Positions 1 to 9,000 of a stretch of DNA of 36,284 nt are shown piece by piece. Below the pieces are notes generated by a model. That model saw only the letters and a program-made list of their open reading frames with translations, was not told where the DNA came from and did not search any database. The stretch lies in the NCBI GenBank assembly GCA_013286465.1, contig JABDFR010000027.1, positions 1 through 36,284 on the forward strand, given 5' to 3'. Position 1 is the stretch's first letter; the number at the start of each line of letters is the position of its first letter. The DNA is from Acidobacteriota bacterium (lineage in GTDB: Bacteria > Acidobacteriota > Terriglobia > Acidiferrales > UBA7541). The position numbers and the translations under genes are program-made.

Positions 1-83
1 TTTATTCCGGATTCGCTGAACAGGGATTGGACCTCTTCTTCATTCGCTTGGAAAGGGAGATTCCCCACATACAGTTTCTTCAC
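1..83 (-). CDS. RRM-type RNA-binding protein, N-terminal fragment
   Basis: The 5' end of a minus-strand gene that runs off the left edge. Read from a GTG at 83 it gives VKKLYVGNLPFQANEEEVQS and continues into LFSESG. This is the first beta strand (RNP2 motif LYVGNL) and first helix of an RNA-recognition motif, as in small single-RRM bacterial proteins that bind RNA and are often cold-inducible. A strong Shine-Dalgarno (AAGGAG) lies six bases before the GTG and supports this start. Only about 27 codons are visible, so total length and any Gly-rich tail cannot be judged. Confidence 0.8.
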   Translation of the reverse strand, partial: MKKLYVGNLPFQANEEEVQSLFSESGI

Positions 84-438
84 TTGATTCTCCTTCGCCC
101 GAGGGGCGGTATGCGAGGCTGAAGAGACGGGATCATGACCAAGTGTGGACCGTCGGGGGCTGGACGGACCTGCTGGGTTAGGCGAGCGCTTCAGCGGCTC
201 GCGGGAATCTTGCGCTAACTGAGGGCCGCAGTCAATGGCAGCAGGTCCTCGGAAACGGTTCTGAAAAAAGACACTTAGTGGAAGCGCGAAGCGGGGATCA
301 TGGAGGCTTTTTTTGCGAACGATTCGTTGCGTCGAGAGCGCGATGGAAAATAACCCAGGGAAAAAGTGTTGCGACGGGCTAGAATCTCGGCGGCTTGCGG
401 GCGGCTTGACGAAGCAAGGATGACCGAAGGGAGAAGCG
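84..438. other. Intergenic region between divergent genes
   Basis: This is 355 bases between the RRM gene (minus) and the amidohydrolase gene (plus). It should hold both promoters. A TAGAAT at 380-385 is a plausible -10 for the plus-strand gene, without a convincing -35. GCGAGC (182-187) and GCTCGC (197-202) can pair into a small hairpin. A run of seven T at 310-316 is not preceded by a clear stem, so I do not call a terminator. I see no open frame with a believable start here. Confidence 0.5.
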
Positions 439-1740
439 ATGAAGCGGATTGGGCTTGTGTCGATTTTGATTGTGGCATTGATGGGCGCGCCGGTGGCCAT
501 GACTCAGGCTCCTGCGGGTGCTGCGCGCGTGGTTGCGGTGAAGGCGGGGCGCGTGCTCGATGTGCGCACGGGAAAATATGCGGCGAATCAGATCATTTGG
601 ATTGAGGGGGAGCGCATCAAAGAGATTGGCGATGCTGCGGCGCTGGAATCGCGATTGCCGAAAGATGCGCGCGCAGTGGATCTTTCGAGTTCGACCGTGC
701 TGCCTGGATTGATTGATTGCCATACGCATTTGACGATGTCGCCGATGTCGATTGGCCCGGCTGGGTTGCGGATGTCGTATCCGCGGCAGGCTTTGATGGG
801 TGCGCGGAACGCGCGAGTGACGCTCGAGGCTGGTTTTACGACAGTACGAAATGTCGGCGGGGCAGGGTATGCGGATATTGCATTGCGCGATGCCATCAAT
901 GCCGGTGATGTGCGTGGGCCGCGGATGCAGGCGTCGGGGCCGCCATTGAGCATTACCGGCGGACACGGCGATCAGAATTTTCTGGCGCCGCAGTGGAATG
1001 CAATGACTGACGGGGTTGCCGATGGCGTTGCCGGAGTTACGGCGAAAGTGCGCGAGAACATTAAATTTGGCGCGGACGTAATCAAATTTATGGCCACGGG
1101 CGGCGTGCTTTCGGAGGGCGACAATCCGGCGCTGGCGCAATATAGCGAAGAGGAAATGAAGGCGATCGTGGATGCGGCGCATGGGTTGGGACGAAAAGTG
1201 GCGGCGCACGCGCATGGGGCGCTGGGAATTAAATTTGCCGTGTTGGCGGGCGTGGATTCGATCGAGCATGGCAGCTTTATCAATGATGAAGACATTCGCT
1301 TGATGAAGGAGCACGGCACGTATCTGGTGCCCACGCTTTATTTGAGCGATTGGTTTATGGAGAACTACAAGGCGCTGGGATTGAGCGAGGGGATTATTGC
1401 CAAGGCGCGCGTGGTGATGCCGGCGGCGCGGGAGAATGTGGGGCATGCGTTTCATGAGGGAGTGAAAGCGGCGTTTGGCACCGACGCGGCGGTTTACCCG
1501 CATGGGCTGAACGCACACGAATTCGCGGTGATGGTGAAACTGGGATTGACGCCGCTGCAGGCGATTCAATCGTCGACGGTGAATGCCGCGGATTTGCTGG
1601 GCTGGTCGGATCGCGTGGGGACGCTCGAGGCTGGAAAATTTGCGGATCTGGTGGCCGTAGATGGCGATCCTTTGGCGGATGTGAGTTTGCTCGAGAATGT
1701 GAAGGTGGTAATTAAGGGTGGCGAGATTGTGAAGCAGTAA
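439..1740 (+). CDS. Secreted metal-dependent amidohydrolase (imidazolonepropionase-like)
   Basis: A 433-residue amidohydrolase-superfamily enzyme, probably hydrolysing a cyclic amide or dipeptide-like substrate in the periplasm. Residues 1-30 form a signal peptide (hydrophobic [18 protein letters not shown]). Metal ligands are visible in the expected order: H95 and H97 in CHTHL, K216 in VIKFMATGG (likely the carboxylated lysine), H257/H259 in AAHAHG, H277 in IEHG and D349 in GTDA. This matches the secreted imidazolonepropionase/Xaa-Pro dipeptidase-like group, but the true substrate cannot be read from sequence. AGGGAG five bases before the ATG supports the start. The AsmA-like gene follows on the same strand with a short gap. 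Length is normal and no defect is seen. Confidence 0.9.
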   Translation: MKRIGLVSILIVALMGAPVAMTQAPAGAARVVAVKAGRVLDVRTGKYAANQIIWIEGERIKEIGDAAALESRLPKDARAVDLSSSTVLPGLIDCHTHLTMSPMSIGPAGLRMSYPRQALMGARNARVTLEAGFTTVRNVGGAGYADIALRDAINAGDVRGPRMQASGPPLSITGGHGDQNFLAPQWNAMTDGVADGVAGVTAKVRENIKFGADVIKFMATGGVLSEGDNPALAQYSEEEMKAIVDAAHGLGRKVAAHAHGALGIKFAVLAGVDSIEHGSFINDEDIRLMKEHGTYLVPTLYLSDWFMENYKALGLSEGIIAKARVVMPAARENVGHAFHEGVKAAFGTDAAVYPHGLNAHEFAVMVKLGLTPLQAIQSSTVNAADLLGWSDRVGTLEAGKFADLVAVDGDPLADVSLLENVKVVIKGGEIVKQ

Positions 1741-1775
1741 CGCACGCGCGATGAGATTTGTGTCCGAGTGGAGGG

Positions 1776-3437
1776 ATGGAGCGTCAAAGGAATAGGACGC
1801 TCAGGAGACCTTTCTTGGCTGGGAAGATCTTGCGCCGCAGCTTGATTGTGACTGGTGTCGTCGTCGTGCTGTTTTGCTTGGCGGCGATGGTGTTGACGTT
1901 CACCGAACGCGGGCGGCTGAAACAATATTTGGTTACGGCGCTCGGCGAGCGATTTCATAGCGACGTCCAGATTCGCGATATCACCGTTTACGTTTATCCC
2001 CGGGTTTACCTGGTGGCGCACGGAGTTGCTTTGCGATTGCATGGGCGAACTGACGTGCCGCCGCTCTTCACCATCGAAACTCTGACCGTTTCCGCGGATC
2101 TGCCGGCGCTGCTGGCGAAAACGAAGCATGTGGCTCGCGTGCATCTTGCGGGAATGAACATCACCGTGCCGCCGCGCGATTTAAACAAGCCTCAGGAACC
2201 GAAGCCCGGCACAGCGAAGGTGACGCTGCCGTTGGTGATTGATGAAATTACCGCGGACGATGCGAAATTGACGACATTGCCGCGAGATCCGAAGAAAATC
2301 CCCCATGAGTGGGACATTCATCGTGTAGTGCTGGAGAATTTCTCATTTGAAGAGCCGGCGCATTTCCATTCCACTTTGACGAATCCCAAGCCGATTGGGG
2401 AGATCGATTCTTCCGGCCTGTTTGGGCCGTGGGAATCGGATGAGCCGGGTTCTACGCCGATCGATGCGACGTTCGAGTTTTCTCATGCGGATTTGGATTC
2501 GCTGAAGGGGTTGGGCGGGATTTTGTCGTCGAAGGGGAAATATGAGGGCGTGCTGGATGATTTGAATGTGGAAGGAGATACGGACACGCCGGATTTTTCT
2601 TTGGACGTGAGTGGGAATCCGGTGCACCTGACCACACATTACGTCGCGGTGGTGGACGGGACGAACGGCGACACTACTTTGAAATCGGTGGTGGCGCATT
2701 TTCTGCATACGACGGTGGAGGCTAAGGGCGACATCATTGGAATCCGCGGCACGCCAGGGAAAGATATTGAATTGGACTCGATGGTGCGCGACGGGCGCAT
2801 TGAAGATTTGCTGCAATTGGTGATGAAGGGCGATAAGCCGGTGATGACCGGGCACGTCAGTTTGGCCGCGAAGATTGCCTTGCCGCCGAATCCGGATTTG
2901 AAAATTATCGAGCGGCTGGGGCTGGACGGAAAATTTGGCGTGACGGGCGGGCATTTCACCAGCGATATGGTGCAAGACAAGGTGGACTCGCTCAGCCGCA
3001 GAGGGCAGGGCCAGCCGAAGAATGAAGAAATCGATAATGTGATTTCGAATTTGCGCGGGCAATTTATTTTGAAGAACCGGCGGGCGACTTTTTCGAATCT
3101 GGAATTTGATGTGCAGGGCGCGCGGGTGCAGCTTGCCGGGACTTACGATATGGGGTCCGAGTCGTTGGATTTTCACGGGCATCTGGTGCTGGATGCGAAG
3201 CTTTCGCAGATGACGACCGGCGTGAAATCGTTTTTTCTGAAGGCCGTCGATCCTTTCGTTTCAAAGAATGGAAAGACAGACTTGCCGATCAAGATTACCG
3301 GGCCGCGCGCGCATCCTGAATTTGGATTGGACCGCGGCGGGCATGGCGATGATTCGAAAAAGGCGAGCGATCCTAAGGCTGACTCCAAGGCTGATCCGAA
3401 ACCACCGCCAAAAGACAAGAAAGACGGCCAGCGATGA
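1776..3437 (+). CDS. AsmA-like membrane-anchored protein
   Basis: A protein of about 550 residues with one N-terminal transmembrane segment (LIVTGVVVVLFCLAAMVLTF) and a long beta-rich remainder. The C-terminal region around FDVQGARVQLAGTYDM and LDFHGHLVLDAKLSQM resembles the AsmA C-terminal domain. AsmA-like proteins span the periplasm and are linked to lipid transport and outer-membrane homeostasis; the role here is inferred only. The last 30 residues are a Lys/Asp/Pro-rich tail (KADSKADPKPPPKDKKD). The start is uncertain: the frame opens with a TTG at 1758, the ATG at 1776 has GGAGG almost touching it, and a TTG at 1815 has AGGAG at good spacing and would begin MAGKILRRS. Its stop overlaps the next gene by four bases (ATGA), so the two are translationally coupled. 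Confidence 0.75.
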   Translation: MERQRNRTLRRPFLAGKILRRSLIVTGVVVVLFCLAAMVLTFTERGRLKQYLVTALGERFHSDVQIRDITVYVYPRVYLVAHGVALRLHGRTDVPPLFTIETLTVSADLPALLAKTKHVARVHLAGMNITVPPRDLNKPQEPKPGTAKVTLPLVIDEITADDAKLTTLPRDPKKIPHEWDIHRVVLENFSFEEPAHFHSTLTNPKPIGEIDSSGLFGPWESDEPGSTPIDATFEFSHADLDSLKGLGGILSSKGKYEGVLDDLNVEGDTDTPDFSLDVSGNPVHLTTHYVAVVDGTNGDTTLKSVVAHFLHTTVEAKGDIIGIRGTPGKDIELDSMVRDGRIEDLLQLVMKGDKPVMTGHVSLAAKIALPPNPDLKIIERLGLDGKFGVTGGHFTSDMVQDKVDSLSRRGQGQPKNEEIDNVISNLRGQFILKNRRATFSNLEFDVQGARVQLAGTYDMGSESLDFHGHLVLDAKLSQMTTGVKSFFLKAVDPFVSKNGKTDLPIKITGPRAHPEFGLDRGGHGDDSKKASDPKADSKADPKPPPKDKKDGQR

Positions 3438-3835
3438 GCGCGGAGACAAATCCGTTTGCGGCGTTCGAGGAGCAGAAATATTTGAGCCTCGAAACGTTTC
3501 GCAAGAACGGCGAGGGCGTGCGCACGCCGATTTGGTTTGCTGCGGAGAAAGGCGGAGCGCCGGTTCTTTATATTTATACGATTGCGGATACCGGCAAGGT
3601 GAAGCGCATTCGGAATAATCCGCAGGTGCGGATTGCGCCTTGCGATATGCGCGGGGGTGTCACCGGCGAATGGGTTTCGGCGCGGGCGGAGATTTTAGCT
3701 GGGGATGCGGCGGCGCATGGGATGCAATCGCTGAACCGCAAATATTTTCCTTTGAAGCAGCTGATGGGATTTTTTGCGAAGTTTAGCCGGCGAGAGCGCT
3801 TGGTGATGGCGCTCCGGCCGGCTTTGGGTATGTGA
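3434..3835 (+). CDS. PPOX-class (F420-dependent-like) flavin/deazaflavin protein
   Basis: A 133-residue split-barrel protein of the pyridoxamine 5'-phosphate oxidase-like superfamily. The segments GEGVRTPIWFA, LYIYTIADTGKVKRIRNNPQVRIAPCD and GEWVSARAEIL follow the order of the PPOX-class F420-dependent family, where the KVKRIRNNP region contacts the cofactor phosphate. It is probably a cytoplasmic reductase or oxidase, with substrate unknown. It starts inside the ATGA overlap with the AsmA-like gene and is followed six bases after its stop by a hairpin terminator, so the amidohydrolase/AsmA/PPOX genes may form one transcript. Whether it binds F420, FMN or haem cannot be decided by reading. 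Confidence 0.85.
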   Translation: MSAETNPFAAFEEQKYLSLETFRKNGEGVRTPIWFAAEKGGAPVLYIYTIADTGKVKRIRNNPQVRIAPCDMRGGVTGEWVSARAEILAGDAAAHGMQSLNRKYFPLKQLMGFFAKFSRRERLVMALRPALGM

Positions 3836-3840
3836 CGTTC

Positions 3841-3860
3841 GAGCGCTGTCGCGCTCTTTT
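3841..3860 (+). terminator. Intrinsic terminator after the PPOX gene
   Basis: GAGCGC-TGTC-GCGCTC is a perfect six-bp stem with a four-base loop, followed directly by TTTT. It sits six bases after the PPOX stop codon. The short T-run makes its strength uncertain. Confidence 0.65.
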
Positions 3861-3884
3861 CACAGGCAGGAGTGCCTGTGCTAC
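3861..3884 (-). repeat. GTAG-headed palindrome (REP-like), CACAGGCA type
   Basis: CACAGGCA-GGAG-TGCCTGTG is a perfect eight-bp palindrome ending in CTAC. Read on the minus strand it starts with GTAG and then the hairpin, the layout of REP sequences recognised by RAYT transposases. It abuts the terminator at 3841-3860. Confidence 0.6.
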
Positions 3885-3950
3885 TGGTTCTGCCGCATTT
3901 CGAGGCCGCCGGTGAGTGTCGTTGTTGCGTGCGTTTTTTGATCGTCGGAT

Positions 3951-3973
3951 GTCGGCAGGGACGCCGGCGCTAC
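3951..3973 (-). repeat. GTAG-headed palindrome overlapping the VOC stop codon
   Basis: On the minus strand this reads GTAGCGCCGGCGTCCCTGCC. The TAG of its GTAG is the stop codon of the VOC gene (3970-3972). It shares the GTAGCGC...GGCGTCCC core with the inverted pair at 29212-29390. Confidence 0.65.
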
Positions 3974-4446
3974 TTGGCGGCGGCTTTGGCCATGAATTCG
4001 GCGGCGCGCCGCTTCATGTCTTCGGGCGCTACATCCTCTACGTGCGTGGCGATTCCCCAATGATGACCGGCTGGATCGACGATTTTTCCGTAGCGATCTC
4101 CCCAGAACATGTCCTGCATGGGCATTTCGGATATTGCGCCGGCGTCGATGGCGCGATTGAAAGTGGCGTCGGCGTCGGTGACGTAGAGGAACAGTTCATT
4201 GCTGGGCAGCGCCTTGGGATTCGGGGGGACGGCTCTGCCGGGAAATTCGTCGCTGAGCATGAACGCGGAGTCGCCGATTTTTAGTTCGGCGTGGCTGATT
4301 TTGCCGTCGGGCGCGGGCATGCGCATGATTTCCTGCGCGCCGAAGGCTTTTTTGTAGAACTCGATTGCGGCGGCGGCATTGCCGCAAATGAGTGACGGAG
4401 TGATGGAGTGATAGCCATCGGGAATCGGTTTTACGGGATTTGCCAT
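3970..4446 (-). CDS. VOC-superfamily (PhnB-like) protein
   Basis: A 158-residue glyoxalase-fold protein. It opens with YHSITPSLICGNAAAAIEFY and continues KKAFGAQEIMRMPAPDGKISHAELKIGDS, the pattern of PhnB-like VOC proteins. The second half has DMFWGDRYGKIVDPAGHHWGIATHVEDV, typical of the same group. Members include metal-dependent lyases, resistance proteins and many of unknown role, so no reaction is assigned. The length is usual. The stop codon is supplied by a GTAG-headed repeat, and the last residues (AAAK) end exactly at it. The DUF1330 gene lies upstream on the same strand, 133 bases away, and may be co-transcribed. Confidence 0.88.
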   Translation of the reverse strand: MANPVKPIPDGYHSITPSLICGNAAAAIEFYKKAFGAQEIMRMPAPDGKISHAELKIGDSAFMLSDEFPGRAVPPNPKALPSNELFLYVTDADATFNRAIDAGAISEMPMQDMFWGDRYGKIVDPAGHHWGIATHVEDVAPEDMKRRAAEFMAKAAAK

Positions 4447-4567
4447 TGCGGTCTCCTTTGCTGCTGAGGTTGCCGGACGCTCGAACTGGGGTGGAGGAAT
4501 GGGCGCTCGGGAAAGTGATTTTACTGCCGGTGAGCGGCGAGACGCTAATGAATTGATTGTGAATTCA

Positions 4568-4583
4568 GCAGCGCCGGCGCTAC
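4568..4583 (-). repeat. Short GTAG-headed palindrome overlapping the DUF1330 stop codon
   Basis: On the minus strand this reads GTAGCGCCGGCGCTGC, with GCGCCGGCGC as a perfect palindrome. The TAG of the GTAG (4580-4582) is the stop codon of the DUF1330 gene. It appears to be a shortened version of the element at 3951-3973. Confidence 0.55.
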
Positions 4584-4873
4584 TTTGGGGTTCCCTTCAC
4601 CAAGAGCACCACTGCTGTAGAGCCGGCTTTTCTGTCTTTGGCGATTTCTTGATAGGCGTCGGAGTCGGCCCACTCTTGAAAGGCGGCTTCGTCGGGGAAT
4701 GACAGGAGAACCACCTTCTCGCGATCCCACTGGCCCTCGATGACTTTGGGATTTTCATCGGCGGCCAGCACGCGGCCTTTGTAGTGGTTCATCACTTCCA
4801 TGAAGCGGGATTGATAGCGATTGTAGACGGCGCGATCGGTGATCGTGAGTTGTGCGATGGCGTAGACAGCCAT
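4580..4873 (-). CDS. DUF1330 domain-containing protein
   Basis: A small protein of about 97 residues with the DUF1330 pattern: MAVYAIAQLTITDRAVYNRY, then a central GRVLAADENPKVIEGQWDREKVVLLSFPD and AFQEWADSDAYQEIAKDRK. The family has a ferredoxin-like alpha/beta-barrel fold and unknown function. I chose the ATG at 4873 because GAGGAA lies about six bases before it; the frame also opens at an ATG at 4888 with no good ribosome site. The TAG stop lies in a GTAG palindrome. It is divergent from the TonB-family gene across a region holding a GCTTCT/AGAAGC inverted repeat. Confidence 0.85.
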   Translation of the reverse strand: MAVYAIAQLTITDRAVYNRYQSRFMEVMNHYKGRVLAADENPKVIEGQWDREKVVLLSFPDEAAFQEWADSDAYQEIAKDRKAGSTAVVLLVKGTPK

Positions 4874-4952
4874 TTGATTCCTCTCCATCTGTCGGAAATT
4901 GTCGCCTGAAAGTCTCGCACGCGTCGCCGATGCGATCGCGCCCGCTCTGCAA

Positions 4953-4989
4953 GCTTCTTAGAAGCATCCATTCTAATTAAGTTGCTTCT
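4953..4989. promoter_or_regulatory. Candidate operator: GCTTCT-T-AGAAGC with a third half-site
   Basis: GCTTCTTAGAAGC (4953-4965) is a perfect 13-base palindrome, and a further GCTTCT occurs at 4984-4989. All lie in the short region between two divergent genes (DUF1330 and the TonB-family gene). No regulator for it is encoded nearby, so an operator role is inference from position and symmetry. Confidence 0.35.
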
Positions 4990-5030
4990 AACGAGAGGGA
5001 TTCGAGTTTGCCTGCGGAGGTAGCTCGGCC

Positions 5031-5942
5031 ATGACTGCGGATATTCTTCGGAATGAGAGCGAGGCCGCGAATGTTTTTGGGATGCGGCGCGGGCGGCTTT
5101 TGGGATTGACGGATGGCGAGCGAGCGGATGGCGTGCAGGGGCGGCGGGTGCAGGCGCTTTCGTTTGCGATGCACATTACGTTGATTACTTTGATCATCGT
5201 GCCGGCGCTTTCGAATTTCGTGATGCGCACTTCGGCGAATAAGAACGTGCAGCGATGGGTGCGCTTCAGCGTGCCCGCTGGAATTCGCGAGCTGACCGAG
5301 CCGAACCTGCGGCCGGGCCGCACTGGCGACGGAGGGTCAGGCGGCGATCGAGATCCAAGAGACGCGGGCGTCGGGCGGATGCCGCTCTTTCGCCACTTGG
5401 TTTTAGCGCCGCCATCTGTAAAGCCGCCATTAGATGCGCGGTTGACGGTGACGCCGAATTTGCTTGGCGCGCCTGAACTTCATCCACCGAGTCCGGAGAT
5501 GGCGAATTGGGGCAATCCGCTTTCGAAATTATTGAATGATTCCAGCGGGCCGGGACATGGCGGCGGAATCGGCTCGAATTGTTGCGGCGGCATCGGTGAC
5601 GGAACGGGCGAAGGCTACGGGCCGGGAGACGGCTCGGGCTGGGGCGTCGGTCCTATTGCCGGGAAGGGCGGATATGGGTCGCCGGTTTGCGTCTATTGCC
5701 CGCAGCCGAGTTTTTCGCGCGAGGCGGTAGATGCGAAAATTCAGGGGAGCATATTTATTGAGGCGGTGATTTCGCGCGAGGGGCGGCCGCTGCAGATTCG
5801 AGTGTTGCATGGGCTTGGATACGGATTGGATGAGAACGCGCGGGAAATTGTGCGAACTTGGAGATTTAAACCTGCGATTGGGCCCGACGGGCGAGCGGCG
5901 GATGTGCGCATGGTAATTGAATTGGCGTTTCGGCTTTATTAG
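5031..5942 (+). CDS. TonB-family energy-transducer-like protein
   Basis: A 303-residue inner-membrane protein. Residues about 43-65 (ALSFAMHITLITLIIVPAL) form the single transmembrane anchor. Residues about 215-303 are a TonB C-terminal domain: FSREAVDAKIQGSIFIEAVI, then GRPLQIRVLHGLGYGLDENA and REIVRTWRFKPAIGPDGR. TonB domains contact outer-membrane receptors to transmit proton-motive energy. The spacer (about 175-210) is Gly-rich rather than the usual Pro-rich and carries CC and CVYC cysteines. No ExbB/ExbD or receptor gene is nearby. GGAGG lies ten bases before the ATG, slightly far, but no better start exists. Confidence 0.85.
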   Translation: MTADILRNESEAANVFGMRRGRLLGLTDGERADGVQGRRVQALSFAMHITLITLIIVPALSNFVMRTSANKNVQRWVRFSVPAGIRELTEPNLRPGRTGDGGSGGDRDPRDAGVGRMPLFRHLVLAPPSVKPPLDARLTVTPNLLGAPELHPPSPEMANWGNPLSKLLNDSSGPGHGGGIGSNCCGGIGDGTGEGYGPGDGSGWGVGPIAGKGGYGSPVCVYCPQPSFSREAVDAKIQGSIFIEAVISREGRPLQIRVLHGLGYGLDENAREIVRTWRFKPAIGPDGRAADVRMVIELAFRLY

Positions 5943-5973
5943 TTTGAACGGAAGTCATTGAGCACGCGATCAG

Positions 5974-6003
5974 GTGCCGGCCTGAAGGCCGCCGCTACGA
6001 AAC
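5974..6003 (-). repeat. GTAG-headed palindrome between the tonB-like and propeller genes
   Basis: The plus strand reads GTGCCGGCCTGAAGGCCG and ends CGCTACGAAAC; the minus strand therefore begins GTTTCGTAG. The CGCTACGAAA end is identical to the outer end of the element at 29355-29390, which links them as one family, while the GGCCTGAAGGCC stem differs. Confidence 0.55.
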
Positions 6004-6087
6004 CTTCATTCGATTGGATTATTCGACGCTGGTGGTGTGTTTGTTTTATGCTGACGCGCGGCGTTTTTTGATGGGAGGGCAGTCATT

Positions 6088-9000
6088 ATGTCAGTTCGTC
6101 GGGCTCTATTGGCTTCGATGGCTTTCGTATTTGTTGCGTTGGGAGTTGCGCCGCTTGGCGCGCAGCAATTTCCTGCGAACACTTATCAGGAATTGCGATG
6201 GCGGTCGATTGGGCCGTTTCGCGGCGGGCGGACTCGGGCTGTGGCGGGCGTTCCCGGGATGCCGAATTTATTTTATATCGGAGCGGTGAATGGCGGCGTT
6301 TGGAAATCGGATGATTATGGGCGGACTTGGACGCCGATTTTTGACTCGCAGCCTACGCAGTCGATTGGCGCGATTGCGGTGGCGCCTTCGAATCCGGACA
6401 TTATTTATGTGGCCAGCGGGGAGGGATTGCAGCGGCCCGATCTTTCGGTGGGAAATGGAATTTATAAATCGACCGATGCGGGAAAAACCTGGACGCATCT
6501 TGGCTTGCGCGATGGCGAGCAGATTCCGGCGATAGTGATTGATCCGGCCGATCCGAATCGATTGTTTGCGGCGGTGCTGGGGCATCCGTTTGGCGCGAAT
6601 GAGCAGCGCGGGATTTTTCGCTCGGTGGATGGAGGGAAGACTTGGGAACGCGTCCTTTATAAGGATGAGAACACCGGCGGATCGGATATCGAGATGGATC
6701 CGACAAATTCCGACGTGCTGTATGCGGGAATGTGGGAAGCGCGCGAGGGACCTTGGGAGGATGGGAATTCTTATTCGGGCACGGGCGGCGGACTTTTCAA
6801 ATCCACCGATGGCGGCGGCACCTGGAAACAATTGACGAATGGGCTGCCGAAAAATTTGGTGCAAATCAACGTGACGGTGTCGGCGAGCGATCCAAAGCGG
6901 ATTTACGCGACGGTGGCGACAAACGAGCCTGGGGATTACGCATCGGCGAAGGGCTTGGGTTTCTACCGCTCGGATGACGCGGGCGAGAGCTGGGTGAAAA
7001 TCACCGACGATCCGCGGCCGGCAATGCGCATTGGCGGCGGCGATTTGCCGATTCCCCGGGCAGATCCGAAAAATCCGGATGTGGTGTATAGCGCGAGCAT
7101 TGTGACGGAGCGCTCGACCGACGGCGGGAAAACCTGGTCGAGCATTCGCGGCGCGCCGGGCGGGGACGACTATCAGAATCTCTGGATCAATCCGAACAAT
7201 CCGAAAATTATTTTGCTGGTGGCCGACCAGGGCGCGCTGGTGACGGTGAATGGCGGCGAGACTTGGAGCTCCTGGTACAACCAGCCGACTGCGCAGATTT
7301 ATCACGTGAGCGCGACGGAGGGATTCCCGTATCGCGTATGCGGCGGGCAGCAGGAGAGCGGATCGGTTTGCATTTCCACGCGCGGGAATGACGGCGAGGT
7401 TTCTTACCGCGAATGGCATCCGGTGGGAGCGATTGAATATGGGTACGTGGCGACGGATCCGCTTGATCCCGACATTATTTATGGCGCGGGGCGCACGGAA
7501 GTTTCGAGATATCACTGGAGCACCGGGCAGGTGCAGAACGTTACGCCGTTCCCGCTGCGCGATGAGAAAATCCGCACGGTGCGCACCCAGCCGCTGATGT
7601 TTTCGCCCGTGGACCCGCACATTCTCTACACGACTGCGAATTTTGTTTTCAAGACGACCGACGGCGGTATGAACTGGCAGACCATTAGCCCTGATCTGGG
7701 GCGCGCGCATGCAGGCATTCCGGCGAATCTCGGGAAAGCGGCGGAAAAAGATGCTAAGGCGGATCAGCAGCGCGGGGCGGTGTACGCATTGGCGCCGTCT
7801 TTCAAAACCATGCAGACGCTTTGGGCGGGCACCGACGACGGATTAATTTGGGTGACGCGCGACGGTGGAAAGAATTGGAAGGATATTACGCCTCCGGAAT
7901 TGACGCCGTGGAGCAAAGTCACGCAGATCGCTGCCTCGCGATTTGATGAGGAGACCGCGTATGCCTCGGTAAGCCGGCTGCGGATCGATGATCTGCATCC
8001 TTATATATACCGCACGCATGATGGCGGGAAGAGTTGGAAATTGATTGCGGGCGGTTTGCCGGAAGACGCGCCGGTGGATACGGTTCGCGAAGATCCATTG
8101 CGTAAGGGGATGCTTTTTGCCGGGACTGAAACGAGCGTGTGGGTTTCATTCGATGATGGCGAGCGCTGGGAATCGCTGCAGCAGAATTTGCCGCACACTT
8201 CGATGCGCGATCTTTGGATTCACGATAATGATTTGATCGTGGCCACCCACGGTCGCGGATTTTGGATCCTGGATGATATTTCTGCGTTGCGCGAGTTGAG
8301 CGACGCGATCGCAGGTGCGGATGAGGCGCATCTTTTCAAGCCCGCGCCCGCGATTCGCGCGCGCCGCAGCACTTATACCGATACTCCGGTGCCGCCGGAT
8401 GAACCGCTGGGAGAAAATCCACCGGACGGCGCGATTGTGGATTATTTCCTGGCGAAGGCGGCCTCCGGCGCGGTGACGCTGGAAATTCTCGATGGCGCTG
8501 GCAAATTGGTCCGGCGTTTTACGAGCGAGGACAAGCCAGAGTTGAGCGAGGAGCAATTACAGAAGCAATTGATTCCGGTTTATTGGGTGCGGCCGTTCAA
8601 AAGTCTACCGGCGGACGGCGGAATGCATCGCTGGATTTGGGATCTGCGATACCCCGCGCCGGTTTCGACCGCGCACGATTATCCGATATCGGCTGTGCCC
8701 GGAAATACGCCGCGCGGGCCGCTCGGTCCGCTGGCTGCGCCGGGGCAATACACGGTGCGCTTGACCGCGGACGGTGCGAGTTACACGGCGCCGCTTGCCG
8801 TGAAGATCGATCCGCGCGTCAAGACGCCGACGGTTGGTCTGGCGCAGATGTTTCAGATGCAGACGCGGTTGGCGGAACTTGTCTCGCGGAGTTCCGTCGC
8901 GTTGATGCAAGCGCGATCCGCGCGCGAGCAGGTAGAGAAACTTTCCGGAAAAGCCAGCGATGGGCTGAACGACGCGATCGAAGCGTTGGGAAAGAAAATC

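Noticed and set aside
379-1569. 396-codon minus-strand frame opposite the amidohydrolase
   Set aside because: Its sequence is Arg/His-rich with no recognisable motif, while the plus strand encodes a complete amidohydrolase with all metal ligands.
6268-7710. 480-codon minus-strand frame opposite the propeller gene
   Set aside because: It is the antisense of regularly spaced Asp-box repeats. The apparent repetition in the frame comes from the real gene on the other strand.
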